Source of the DNA: Polynucleobacter sp. IMCC 30228
Lineage (GTDB): Bacteria > Pseudomonadota > Gammaproteobacteria > Burkholderiales > Burkholderiaceae
DNA: 64,000 bases
Assembly: GCF_021395205.1 (NCBI RefSeq)
Contig: NZ_JAJVCS010000002.1
Coordinates: 124,001 to 188,000 of the forward strand
Direction: 5' to 3'
A program made the position numbers and the translations under genes. The number at the start of each line of letters is the position of its first letter. Within the stretch, counting starts at the first letter, position 1. The notes below the pieces were generated by a model. That model did no database searches. It was not told where the DNA came from and saw only the letters and a program-made list of their open reading frames with translations. This document shows positions 51,341 to 60,274 of this stretch, piece by piece.

Positions 51341-52039
51341 TCAGCCGCCACTAAATTGTAAAAAACGTTTAGCGGCGGTAGTTTGGGGGTTATTGAAGAA
51401 TTCCTTCGGAGTGCCACACTCAACAATACTGCCAGCATCCATAAAAATAATGTAATTAGCTAAACGTTTCACTTGGGCTAGCTGATGAGAAGAAAAAATC
51501 ACCCCGGTGTTTTCTTGTGCGAGAGTCCGAATTAATGCTTCAACTTGTTCGGTGGCGTTAGGATCTAAATTTGCTGTGGGCTCATCAAGTAAAACTAATT
51601 GTGGTTTGAGTAAGCGCGCTCGCCCAATACACAGTTTTTGCCGCTCACCAGCCGATAACTTCTTGGCTGGGGCTAGTGCTAAATGAGCCAAGCCAATTTC
51701 CCGCAACATAACATCTACAGCACCTGGAGCAGGAGGGTAAGGCGAATCGCTCACTAAATTTAAATTAGCCCGTACGGACGCCTTAATCATTGGCGTATGG
51801 TGCAATACCAGCGCGCTTCGTAATGCGCCACTGGGATGTTGTAATGGCATGGTGATATTTCCTTGTTGGGGCTGCACAATGCCATGCAAAGCTTTTAATA
51901 AAGAGGTTTTACCAGCGCCATTTGCGCCAATACAAGCGACTACTCCTGTTGCGGGAACATCAGCACTGAGAATATCTAAAATAATTCTATTATCTAAAAC
52001 CAGTTGCAGCTTACGGATTGCAATCATCTGCTTATCCAT
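51341..52039 (-). CDS. tupC: Tungstate-type ABC transporter ATP-binding protein
   Basis: The 232-residue ATPase has Walker A GANGAGKTSLLKAL, the signature LSAGERQKL, Walker B LVLLDEPTANLD and the switch His in SSHQLAQ. I chose the ATG at 52039, which overlaps the permease gene by eight bases; an upstream in-frame start is less likely. The permease is clearly TupB-like, so the system probably imports tungstate (or molybdate) for pterin enzymes. No binding protein gene is next to it. Confidence 0.85.
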   Translation of the reverse strand: MDKQMIAIRKLQLVLDNRIILDILSADVPATGVVACIGANGAGKTSLLKALHGIVQPQQGNITMPLQHPSGALRSALVLHHTPMIKASVRANLNLVSDSPYPPAPGAVDVMLREIGLAHLALAPAKKLSAGERQKLCIGRARLLKPQLVLLDEPTANLDPNATEQVEALIRTLAQENTGVIFSSHQLAQVKRLANYIIFMDAGSIVECGTPKEFFNNPQTTAAKRFLQFSGG

Positions 52040-52727
52040 AGCGTTGTTCCGCATTATGGCGAATCAGATAGGTAATCAGATTGGCGCCAATTACTAAAGA
52101 CATGAGTATTAATCCCAAGGCTAGGGCTAGCGGTAAATCACCTTTACTCGTCTCGAGGGCAATCGCAGTTGTCATGGTACGGGTATGGTGATCGATGTTA
52201 CCGCCAACGATCATGACTGCGCCAATTTCAGAAATGGCGCGTGCTAAACCGGCTAATAAAACAATTGATAAGGAAAAACGGCAATCCCAGATAAGCCATT
52301 TAAGGCGCGGTAACCAAGCTAGTTGCAAGGATAAAAACGACTCTCGATGGTAGTTCCAGGCATCTTCAATAAGCTGACGACTTAAGGCGGCAATTAAAGG
52401 TGTCGTTAAGCAAAATTGTGCAAGAATCATGCCTTTGACAGTAAACAACCAACCCCAATTACCAATCGGCCCAGTGCGCGATAAGAGCAAATAAACTACC
52501 ACTCCAACAACAACAGTGGGCACGCCCATCAAGCTATTTAAGACGACGATCAAAAAACGCCGCCCTGTAAATGATTCCGTTGCAAGCAGGGCGCCTATAG
52601 GTAGGCCCACTATGCAACCAAGGAAGAGTGCACTGAGGCTCACCTGCAAAGAGACCAGCACAATACCCAGAATGCCGCTATTGGGCTGGCCGAGAAGAAG
52701 TAGGGCATCGTTAATGGCTGAAAGCAT
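52032..52727 (-). CDS. tupB: Tungstate-type ABC transporter permease
   Basis: The 231-residue permease has five or so membrane segments. It carries the TupB signature AISEIGAVMIVGGNIDHHTR followed by TMTTAIALETSKGDLP, the cytoplasmic EAA-type loop. It precedes and overlaps tupC. The usual order tupA-tupB-tupC is broken: upstream of 52727 there is only a 172-base gap and then bfd on the other strand. Any TupA must be encoded elsewhere. Confidence 0.88.
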   Translation of the reverse strand: MLSAINDALLLLGQPNSGILGIVLVSLQVSLSALFLGCIVGLPIGALLATESFTGRRFLIVVLNSLMGVPTVVVGVVVYLLLSRTGPIGNWGWLFTVKGMILAQFCLTTPLIAALSRQLIEDAWNYHRESFLSLQLAWLPRLKWLIWDCRFSLSIVLLAGLARAISEIGAVMIVGGNIDHHTRTMTTAIALETSKGDLPLALALGLILMSLVIGANLITYLIRHNAEQRYG

Positions 52728-52899
52728 GAAGTGGAATAAGGGCTAAAGGATCCAAATGGTAAGTTACGCAAGAAACGCTCAGGTATTGATTCTAGCAAGT
52801 TAGCTTTCATCTTATTTATAGACGCCTCCCTTGGCCATCGCAATTAATAGAAGCAGTGGCAAAATGGGGCATTCAAATATTGGGAATATTAATTTCAAC

Positions 52900-53100
52900 A
52901 TGGCTGAAGTCATCTGTCTTTGCAATGGGGTATGGGATGAAGATTTACGCGAATACCTCGATGCGCATCCGATTGCCTCGATTGAGGAGCTGCGCGAGCA
53001 GGCCTCGATTTGTAATAAATGCTTGCAATGCGAAGATTTAGTTGCCAGTGAAATTTATGCGGCACGCATCCGTCGCCAAAATGCAGTGGGGCCGACTTGA
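52900..53100 (+). CDS. bfd: Bacterioferritin-associated ferredoxin-like [2Fe-2S] protein
   Basis: The 66-residue chain begins MAEVICLCNG, and the four cluster cysteines are C6, C8, C38 and C41 (C-x-C then C-x2-C), with an extra C44. Bfd reduces ferric iron in bacterioferritin to mobilise it. I chose the ATG at 52900; an in-frame TTG at 52831 adds a non-conserved stretch. AATATT-GGG-AATATT at 52876-52890 lies just upstream. Its stop overlaps the TTG start of the next gene. No bfr is in view. Confidence 0.85.
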   Translation: MAEVICLCNGVWDEDLREYLDAHPIASIEELREQASICNKCLQCEDLVASEIYAARIRRQNAVGPT

Positions 53101-53840
53101 AGGGTCAGCGCCTGCGGGTGATTACCATGAATATGCATAAGGGGCTCTCGGCCTTGCATCTGCACCCAACGATTTATGGCTTGCGCCAAAAAATGCGTCA
53201 CCAACATGCTGACCTCATTTTTCTCCAAGAATTACAACAAGAGCATCGTGGTAGAGCAAAACGGTATGGATGGTGGCCACATAATGAATTAACCCATTAT
53301 TTATCAGCTGGGTTTTGGCGCCATTGGCATTATGGGAAAAATGTTGAATATCAGCACGGGCACCATGGCAATGCTATTTTCTCGCAACATGCTTTACAAA
53401 AAGGCCTTAATTACGATATCTCTGCATATCGTTTCGAGCGGCGGGGCTTACTACATAGCCAAATTCAACTTACTGAAAATGGCCCAGTAATTCATTGTTT
53501 TTGCGTTCACTTAGCTTTATTTCAAAGTGGACGCGAGCGTCAATTAGTTGAAATTATTGCGCATATTAAGCAATTAACTGCCGGCGGGCCAACTATCGTG
53601 GCTGGTGATTTCAACGATTGGCGTAACCGTCTAAGTGAGCCAATGCGCGCCGCGGGCTTTAGCGAAGTATTTGAGGAGTTAACTGGAGTTCCAGCAAAAA
53701 CCTTTCCAAGCATAAAACCCATTTTACCGATGGATCGAATTTATGTTCGTGGGCTGAAAATTCATTCGGCGGCCTTGTTGCACGATTGGGAAAAATTATC
53801 GGACCATTTAGGGATTACGACTGAATTGGAATTGACATGA
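53097..53840 (+). CDS. Endonuclease/exonuclease/phosphatase family hydrolase (YbhP-like)
   Basis: The 247-residue protein has the EEP fold residues in order: ITMNMHKGLSALH, DLIFLQELQQEH with the metal-binding Glu, ENGPVIHCFCVHLALFQSGR, VAGDFNDWRN, and the C-terminal DHLGITTELEL with the catalytic Asp-His. The start is a TTG at 53097 overlapping the bfd stop. It overlaps the cardiolipin synthase gene by four bases, as ybhP pairs with clsB in E. coli, so a phospholipid-related role is likely. Exact substrate unknown. Confidence 0.87.
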   Translation: MKGQRLRVITMNMHKGLSALHLHPTIYGLRQKMRHQHADLIFLQELQQEHRGRAKRYGWWPHNELTHYLSAGFWRHWHYGKNVEYQHGHHGNAIFSQHALQKGLNYDISAYRFERRGLLHSQIQLTENGPVIHCFCVHLALFQSGRERQLVEIIAHIKQLTAGGPTIVAGDFNDWRNRLSEPMRAAGFSEVFEELTGVPAKTFPSIKPILPMDRIYVRGLKIHSAALLHDWEKLSDHLGITTELELT

Positions 53841-55330
53841 TTTATTTTTATAAACTGCTACAGAATATATATGGTGATACCTTTCTTTTAGGCGATTACT
53901 TTCTTTTTTTTACCACCTTACATTTTATTGCAGTTGCCTGTATTGGGCTGCATTTAATTTGGGTGCGACGCACTGTTAGCGTCGCTTTAGCTTGGCTTGG
54001 CGTGGTGCTTATTTTTCCTTTCTTGGGTTTAATTGCCTATTTCCTGATCGGTGGTAAATCGATTGGGCGCGCCTTAATGGACAAGGCCGAGAACCTTAAA
54101 GATGCACTCCAGCAGCAATTAAATGCCGCATTTAGTTTTTATCAGGCTGACCAAGATCAATTACCTTTTGAGGAAAAAGCTATCAGTCGTTTGGCCGCAT
54201 CCCACTTTGGCTCCCCTGTCGTTGCAGGTAACCGAATTGATTTATTGACTGATTCGCTAACTATTTTGTCTCACTTTATTGCTGATATTGAAGCGGCAAA
54301 AAAATCTTTGCACTTAGAGTTTTATATATGGGCCATTGGCGGTGATGCCGATAAGGTAGCTGAAGCACTGATTAGGGCTGCAAAACGGGGGATCGATTGT
54401 AAGGTGCTACTGGATTCATTAGGGAGCAAAGATTGGCTTAATTCAGCTTGGCCTGAGCGCTTAAGGGATGCGGGAGTCGAATTAATTGCCGCTTTACCAA
54501 TTCATTTTGGCAACTTTCAATTTCGACGAGTTGACTTACGTTTGCATCGTAAAATTTTTGTGATCGATGAAGTCATTGTTTGGACGGGAAGTATGAATCT
54601 AGTTGATCCACGCACTTTTAAACAAGATGCGAACGTAGGGGAATGGGTTGATGCGATGTTACGGGTACAGGGCCCCGTTGTTTCTGAATTTGAAACTACT
54701 TTCCAAATAGATTGGAGTGTTTGTAACCCTCGAGTGACGCAATTTTATCCCCGGTCATTTCAACAGCAGATTTTGCCAGGCACTATTTTGGCGCAAAAAT
54801 TATCGACGGGACCGATTGCGCGCGATGATATTTTGTATCAATTCATCCTCTCGGCCTTAATTGATGCGCGCGAAAGTTTAATCATTACCACTCCTTATTT
54901 TGGTGCGGATGATGGCTTAATGCAGGCTTTAATGGCTTCAGCCCATCGTGGCGTTGATGTCACTTTAATTGTGCCTAGGAAGAATGATTCCAAATTAGTG
55001 GCACTTAGTAGTCGTAGTTATTATGAAGAGTTAATGGCGGCGGGAGTGCGCATTGCTGAATTTAATGGCGGCTTGTTACATACCAAGAGTTTACTCATCG
55101 ATCGGCGCATAGCCATGTTTGGCTCGGTTAATTTTGATATGCGTAGTCTGCATCTTAATTTTGAAATTAGTTTACTGGTATATAACACTGAATTTTGTCA
55201 GCGCCTTAATGCCCTCTTGCAAACGTATATTCAAAAATCGAGTTTTGTTGATCCAGTGGCTTGGGCTAAACGCAGTCGCCTACAAAGGCTGAAAGAAAAT
55301 GCAGCATATTTAATTTCACCGCTACTCTAA
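53837..55330 (+). CDS. Cardiolipin synthase (phospholipase D superfamily)
   Basis: The 497-residue protein has two N-terminal membrane segments (about residues 20-75), then a cytoplasmic-face catalytic part with two HKD motifs: LHRKIFVIDEVIVWTGSMNL near residues 234-253 and LLHTKSLLIDRRIAMFGSVN near residues 414-433. It condenses phosphatidylglycerol to cardiolipin. Two membrane spans resemble ClsA, while the preceding EEP gene resembles the clsB context. It overlaps that gene by four bases and ends 19 bases from a convergent CoA-transferase gene. Confidence 0.93.
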   Translation: MIYFYKLLQNIYGDTFLLGDYFLFFTTLHFIAVACIGLHLIWVRRTVSVALAWLGVVLIFPFLGLIAYFLIGGKSIGRALMDKAENLKDALQQQLNAAFSFYQADQDQLPFEEKAISRLAASHFGSPVVAGNRIDLLTDSLTILSHFIADIEAAKKSLHLEFYIWAIGGDADKVAEALIRAAKRGIDCKVLLDSLGSKDWLNSAWPERLRDAGVELIAALPIHFGNFQFRRVDLRLHRKIFVIDEVIVWTGSMNLVDPRTFKQDANVGEWVDAMLRVQGPVVSEFETTFQIDWSVCNPRVTQFYPRSFQQQILPGTILAQKLSTGPIARDDILYQFILSALIDARESLIITTPYFGADDGLMQALMASAHRGVDVTLIVPRKNDSKLVALSSRSYYEELMAAGVRIAEFNGGLLHTKSLLIDRRIAMFGSVNFDMRSLHLNFEISLLVYNTEFCQRLNALLQTYIQKSSFVDPVAWAKRSRLQRLKENAAYLISPLL

Positions 55331-55349
55331 GCAGAGTGAGGTTTAAAAA

Positions 55350-56570
55350 TTAAATTGTGCCTGCTTGGCGTAGTGTACTAATTTCATTCTCCGACAAGCC
55401 TAATTCTTCTAAGATAGCGGTGGTATGTTCTCCTACACTGGGTATGGGACCCATGCGGTATTCATAGGCATCATTAATACCGGGGGGAATGAGCGCTGGC
55501 ATCGTACCGCTCGCACTTTCTACTTCGGCCCAGCGTTGCCGAGCGGCTAGTTGTTGGTGTTGCCACAAGCCAGCCATATCATTCAATTGCGCATTGGCTA
55601 TTTGAGCCTGATCAAGCCTAGCAATGACTTGTTGGCTATTAAGCGGGCGAAAGGTATCTAAAATAATTTGCTTAAGGGCGGCACGATTCTCATTACGCAG
55701 GGCATTACTATTAAAGCGAGGATCAATAGCTAGTGCTTCATTCAGAAGAACCTGACGGCAAAATTGCAACCATTCCCGCTCATTTTGTAGGCCTAGCATC
55801 ACCGTCTTACCATCCCCCGCCAGAAAAGGTCCATACGGATATATAGTGGCATGCGAGGCACCATTGCGTGAAGGAGGATCCGTATTATCCATCGCGTAAT
55901 ACAGCGGGAAACTCATCCATTCACTTAAACATTCCAGCATCGAAATATCAATACAAGAGCCAAGACCCGTTTTCTCACGAAGTAGCAGCGCAGCCAATAT
56001 ATTTGAGTAGGCATACATACCTGCAGCAATATCACCTATCGAGTTTCCCGCCTTACTGGGTTCATCTGGTGTACCGGTAACCGATAAAAACCCAGCTTCG
56101 CTTTGAATTAATAGGTCGTAGGCTTTCTTATCGCGATAGGGGCCGTCATTGCCATAACCAGAAACATCGCAATAAATTAAGCGTGGATTGACTTTTTGCA
56201 AATGATCGGCACTCAGGCCCATACGGCTAGCGGCCCCAGGCGCTAAGTTTTGTACGAAGATGTCAGCCGTTTGTAGTAGCTTATGCAAAATTTCTAAGGC
56301 AGCCGCTTGTTTTAAATCAAGCGTTAAGCTTTCTTTGGAACGATTAACCCAAACAAAATGGGATGACATGCCTTTAGCGCGGGTGTCGTATGCACGTGCA
56401 AAGTCGCCTAAACCAGGGCGCTCAATCTTAATGACGCGGGCCCCTAAGTCGGCCAACTGGCGAGTACAAAAGGGCGCTGCAATCACATGCTCTAAGGCTA
56501 TCACCGTGATGCCATCAAGGGGTCGTTGGGCCACCTGGGTTTGCTGGGGCTTGGCTTGAGTGGAAGACAT
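55350..56570 (-). CDS. CaiB/BaiF (class III) CoA transferase
   Basis: Class III enzymes move CoA between carboxylates through an aspartyl-CoA intermediate. The 406 residues show ITVIALEHVIAAPFCTRQLA and VIKIERPGLGDFAR near the N-terminus, YDLLIQSEAGFLSVTG and the presumed catalytic Asp in NSIGDIAAGMYAYS. It directly follows the acyl-CoA dehydrogenase gene (1-base overlap), so the two likely act in the same pathway on one acid. The substrate cannot be assigned. Confidence 0.9.
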   Translation of the reverse strand: MSSTQAKPQQTQVAQRPLDGITVIALEHVIAAPFCTRQLADLGARVIKIERPGLGDFARAYDTRAKGMSSHFVWVNRSKESLTLDLKQAAALEILHKLLQTADIFVQNLAPGAASRMGLSADHLQKVNPRLIYCDVSGYGNDGPYRDKKAYDLLIQSEAGFLSVTGTPDEPSKAGNSIGDIAAGMYAYSNILAALLLREKTGLGSCIDISMLECLSEWMSFPLYYAMDNTDPPSRNGASHATIYPYGPFLAGDGKTVMLGLQNEREWLQFCRQVLLNEALAIDPRFNSNALRNENRAALKQIILDTFRPLNSQQVIARLDQAQIANAQLNDMAGLWQHQQLAARQRWAEVESASGTMPALIPPGINDAYEYRMGPIPSVGEHTTAILEELGLSENEISTLRQAGTI

Positions 56571-57739
56571 TAGAAGGAGCGGGGTAAACCGAGAACATGC
56601 TCAGCAATGTAAGCGTAAATTAAGTTGGTTGAAATGGGGGCTACTTGATACAGACGGGTTTCACGAAATTTACGTTCAATATCGTATTCACTGGCGAAGC
56701 CAAAGCCACCAAAGGTTTGTATACACATATTGGCTGCTTCCCATGAGGCTTTTGCAGCTAAATATTTCGCCATATTCGCTTCGGCACCACATGCAGCGCT
56801 AGCGTCAAATAGGTTACAGGCTTTGAAGCGCATTAAATTGGCGGCTTCAGTTTCAATATAACTTTCAGCGAGAGGAAATTGAATGCCCTGATTTTTACCA
56901 ATGGGGCGATCAAAGACGATACGTTCATTGGCATAGCGACGTGCGCGGTCAATAAACCAGTACGCATCGCCGATGCACTCAGCGGCAATTAAGGCGCGCT
57001 CTGCATTTAGCCCATCGAGAATATATTTAAAGCCTTGCCCTTCAGTGCCAATTAAATTTTCCGCAGGAATTGCGAGGTTGTCAAAAAATACTTCATTAGT
57101 TTCATGATTGACCATGTTATTAATTGGGCGCACTTCCATGCCCTGACCGATTGCATTGGCCAAGTTCACAATAAAAATGGACATGCCCTCCGATTTCTTT
57201 TTTACTTCTGCTAAGGGGGTGGTACGCGCTAATAAAATCATTAAGTCGGAATGTTGAATGCGCGAAATCCAGACCTTTTGACCATGAATAAAATACTGAT
57301 CCCCTTTTTTCACTGCCATGGTTTTTAGTTTTGTCGTATCGGTGCCAGTACTCGGTTCAGTAACTGCCATACTTTGCAAGCGCCATTCGCCGGCGGCAAT
57401 TTTGGGTAAGTAAAGCTGTTTTTGTGCTTCTGAGCCATGCCTCAGTAAGGTTCCCATGTTGTACATTTGTCCATGGCAGGATCCAGCATTGCCCCCAGAA
57501 AAATTAATCTCTTCCATAATGACCGATGCTTCTGCCAAGCCTAGACCAGAGCCACCATATTCCTCAGGAATGAGGGCGGATAGCCAGCCTGCTTCAGTCA
57601 GGGTTTTGACGAAGGCCTCTGGATAGGCGCGCTGATGATCAATCGCCTGCCAATAAGCCGAATCAAATTGCCCACAAATTGCCCTGAGGGCTTCACGTAT
57701 AGCTTGATATTGGTCGGGCTGGGGAATAGTGGGGTTCAT
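56570..57739 (-). CDS. Acyl-CoA dehydrogenase
   Basis: This FAD enzyme desaturates an acyl-CoA at C2-C3. The 389 residues show EEYGGSGLGLAEASVIMEE, the FAD loop MAVTEPSTGTDTTKLKT, HGQKVWISRIQ, NMVNHETNEVFFDN, and the C-terminal signature QTFGGFGFASEYDIERKFRE. At the usual catalytic-Glu site the sequence is YQVAPIST, not YEGT. A Glu at 247 in DGLNAERAL sits where isovaleryl-CoA and long-chain enzymes place their base, so activity is likely kept. It precedes the CoA transferase gene with a 1-base overlap. Substrate unknown. Confidence 0.92.
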   Translation of the reverse strand: MNPTIPQPDQYQAIREALRAICGQFDSAYWQAIDHQRAYPEAFVKTLTEAGWLSALIPEEYGGSGLGLAEASVIMEEINFSGGNAGSCHGQMYNMGTLLRHGSEAQKQLYLPKIAAGEWRLQSMAVTEPSTGTDTTKLKTMAVKKGDQYFIHGQKVWISRIQHSDLMILLARTTPLAEVKKKSEGMSIFIVNLANAIGQGMEVRPINNMVNHETNEVFFDNLAIPAENLIGTEGQGFKYILDGLNAERALIAAECIGDAYWFIDRARRYANERIVFDRPIGKNQGIQFPLAESYIETEAANLMRFKACNLFDASAACGAEANMAKYLAAKASWEAANMCIQTFGGFGFASEYDIERKFRETRLYQVAPISTNLIYAYIAEHVLGLPRSF

Positions 57740-57848
57740 GGTTTAAGACGTTTAGTTTGAGACGCAATTAAAATAGACGGATTAATCTTTTGATGCCTCT
57801 AGCATAATCGAATTGCTTATGGAGTAGTCATCAATCAGGGGGTAGGCA

Positions 57849-59042
57849 ATGCGGCAAATTCTTGCAGGGATTAAGGTGTTGGAGTTAGGGCAATTAATTG
57901 CTGGCCCTTTTGCTGCCAAAACTTTAGCTGATTTTGGCGCTGAGATCATCAAAGTTGAGGCTCCCGGCGAGGGCGATCCTTTGCGTAAATGGCGCATGTT
58001 GCATGAAGGAACTTCTGTTTGGTGGCAAGCGCAGTCGCGCAATAAAGAATCGGTCTGTCTTGATTTACGCGTTCCTGAGGGGCAAGCAATTGCCCGCAGT
58101 TTAGCTGTAGAGGCTGATATCTTAGTTGAAAATTTTCGCCCCGGTACCCTGGAAAAATGGGGCTTAGGTTGGGACGATTTACATCGCCTTAATCCGCGCT
58201 TAATTATGTTGCGCATTTCTGGCTTTGGTCAAGATGGACCTCGGCGCGATGAACCTGGCTTTGCAGCAATTGGCGAGGCCATGGCTGGACTGCGTTATAT
58301 CACTGGTGAGCCTGAGGGTGTACCTGTACGCGCTGGCATTTCTTTGGGCGATACGATTGCAGGCCTGCATGGAGCATTAGGTGTTTTATTGGCCCTGTAT
58401 GAGCGCGATGCGCGTGGTGGTGAAGGGCAAATGATTGATGTTGCCCTGTACGAAGCGGTTTTCAACTTAACTGAAAGTTTGTTACCTGAATATTCGGTAT
58501 TTGGCACTATTCGGCAACCGGCAGGGGGTGCCCTACCTGGCATTGCGCCCTCGAACGCCTATCCTTGCGCCGATGGCCAATATATTTTGATAGCAGGCAA
58601 TGGTGATTCGATTTTTAAGCGTTTAATGAATTTAATTGGCCGCGCTGATTTGGCTGAAGACCCAGCCTTGGCTCGCAACGATGGGCGCGCTAAAAGAGCA
58701 GTTGAGATTGATACCGCGATTGGCGAGTGGACCTGCCAATTTCAGTTAGAGGACTTGTTAGAGCGCTTATTACATGCCGCAGTGCCCGCAGGGCGGATTT
58801 ATACCGCGCAGGATATTGCTACCGACCCGCATTATGCTGCCCGTGGGGCAATTGCTACAGTAAAGTCTGCCGACGGTTTGTCGGTAGCGATGCCAGCCAT
58901 CTTCCCGAAGCTATCTCATAACCCTGGTGCAATTCGTCAACGTGCACCAACCCTTGGCGAGCACACCGATGCGGTGTTATTAGCAGCAGGTTTAACTGCG
59001 GCACAAATTATCTCCTTACGTGCAGCTGGGGTCATTGCTTAA
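57849..59042 (+). CDS. CaiB/BaiF (class III) CoA transferase
   Basis: The 397 residues show the family order: KVLELGQLIAGPFAAKTLAD, IIKVEAPGEGDPLRKW, LVENFRPGTLEKWGLGW, RISGFGQDGP, and the presumed catalytic Asp in ISLGDTIAGLHGALGVL. It is a different subfamily from the 55350 gene (EPGFAAIGEAMAG in place of YDLLIQSEAG). It is divergent from the acyl-CoA dehydrogenase gene across a 109-base gap. Its stop overlaps the small membrane gene downstream. Substrate unknown. Confidence 0.9.
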   Translation: MRQILAGIKVLELGQLIAGPFAAKTLADFGAEIIKVEAPGEGDPLRKWRMLHEGTSVWWQAQSRNKESVCLDLRVPEGQAIARSLAVEADILVENFRPGTLEKWGLGWDDLHRLNPRLIMLRISGFGQDGPRRDEPGFAAIGEAMAGLRYITGEPEGVPVRAGISLGDTIAGLHGALGVLLALYERDARGGEGQMIDVALYEAVFNLTESLLPEYSVFGTIRQPAGGALPGIAPSNAYPCADGQYILIAGNGDSIFKRLMNLIGRADLAEDPALARNDGRAKRAVEIDTAIGEWTCQFQLEDLLERLLHAAVPAGRIYTAQDIATDPHYAARGAIATVKSADGLSVAMPAIFPKLSHNPGAIRQRAPTLGEHTDAVLLAAGLTAAQIISLRAAGVIA

Positions 59043-59554
59043 TGGCAGAAATACTGCAGCAATTATTGCAATGGGCGCAGTTACCTAGCGTGGGCTTAAG
59101 CACTTTATTTATTACCGCCTTTGCTTCGGCAACTCTGATTCCGCTGGGCTCTGAGCCCATTTTATTTGGATACATTAGTTTGCGACCCGATATGTATTGG
59201 GCTGCGATTGGGGTCGCGACATTGGGCAATACCTTAGGTGGTATGTTCGACTGGTGGATGGGTTTAATTGCCCGCAATGCTTATGAATCATTAAAGGGCC
59301 CAACCCATTACCGCATTGGCAAGTGGTTTGAACGCAGTGGGCCAAAATTATTATTATTGGCGTGGGTACCCATCATTGGCGACCCCCTCTGTGTGGTTGC
59401 AGGCTGGATGCGCTTAGCTTGGCTACCTTGCCTAATTTATATGGCAATTGGAAAACTATTACGTTTTATAATGATGACTTGGTTATTAACTGAAATCCCA
59501 ATGCAGTATTGGCATCAATTGGCCGAATGGTTGCATTTACCAGTTTTGCATTAA
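59042..59554 (+). CDS. YqaA-like small membrane protein (VTT/DedA-related)
   Basis: The 170-residue protein has about four hydrophobic segments and the YqaA motifs FASATLIPLGSEPILFGYI, TLGNTLGGMFDWWMG and LLAWVPIIGDPLCVVAGWM, with a conserved GDP-x-CV turn. DedA/VTT relatives include lipid scramblases or flippases; the role of this subfamily is unknown. Its ATG overlaps the CoA-transferase stop by one base. Confidence 0.85.
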   Translation: MAEILQQLLQWAQLPSVGLSTLFITAFASATLIPLGSEPILFGYISLRPDMYWAAIGVATLGNTLGGMFDWWMGLIARNAYESLKGPTHYRIGKWFERSGPKLLLLAWVPIIGDPLCVVAGWMRLAWLPCLIYMAIGKLLRFIMMTWLLTEIPMQYWHQLAEWLHLPVLH

Positions 59555-59566
59555 GCTTAGAGCCAC

Positions 59567-60274
59567 CTAAACAGCGCAATATTTTTGCTGAATGTCATCA
59601 TTATCAAGTAAACGTTGCGCAGTATCTTCAAATACAATTTCGCCTTGATCAATAATATAGGCTCGATCAGAAATAGACAGGGCTTGTTGTACATTTTGCT
59701 CAACCAATAAAATAGTGATACCTTGACTGCGCATGCGAGCAAATAATTCAAACATTTCATCGACTAAAACTGGCATGATGCCTTCAGACGGCTCATCAAG
59801 CAAAATCATTTTTGGCTTACCAATCATGGCTCGGGCGATAGCGAGCATTTGTTGTTCACCCCCAGAGAGTGAGCTACCATCTTGATGCAGGCGCTCCTTT
59901 AAACGTGGGAAGGTTTCTGCTATTTCATCAACTAAGGCATGCAAATCGCCGCGCGATTTTTTGGCAATAACACCTAACTCAAGATTTTCTTTTACTGTTA
60001 AGCCCGGCACAATACGTCGATCTTCAGGAACGTAAGCTAAGCCAAGGTGGTAACGCAGGTGGGCGGGTTGCTCGAGAAACGATTTTCCATCAAATAGGGC
60101 AGTGCCACTGCGCTTTTCAACTAAACCCATTAAGGTACGCAGAGTAGTCGTTTTTCCAGCGCCATTGCGTCCCATAAGGGTCACAATTTCGCCGCGATGA
60201 ATTTCTAAATTCAGGCCCTGAATGACGTGGCTTTGGTCATACCAGGCGTTGAGCTTTTCAACTTTTAACATCAT
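59567..60274 (-). CDS. livF: Branched-chain amino acid/amide ABC transporter ATPase LivF
   Basis: The 235-residue ATPase has Walker A MGRNGAGKTTTLRTLMG, signature LSGGEQQMLAIARAM, Walker B MILLDEPSEGIMP and switch His replaced within LLVEQNVQQAL, as is usual for LivF. The ATG at 60274 overlaps the livG stop by one base (TGATG). It is the last gene of the liv operon, with a convergent stop 12 bases from the yqaA-like gene. Confidence 0.94.
   Translation of the reverse strand: MMLKVEKLNAWYDQSHVIQGLNLEIHRGEIVTLMGRNGAGKTTTLRTLMGLVEKRSGTALFDGKSFLEQPAHLRYHLGLAYVPEDRRIVPGLTVKENLELGVIAKKSRGDLHALVDEIAETFPRLKERLHQDGSSLSGGEQQMLAIARAMIGKPKMILLDEPSEGIMPVLVDEMFELFARMRSQGITILLVEQNVQQALSISDRAYIIDQGEIVFEDTAQRLLDNDDIQQKYCAV

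Noticed and set aside
52876..52890. AATATT-GGG-AATATT just upstream of bfd as a Fur box
   Set aside because: It does not match the GATAAT-type Fur hexamers and is short and AT-rich enough to occur by chance.
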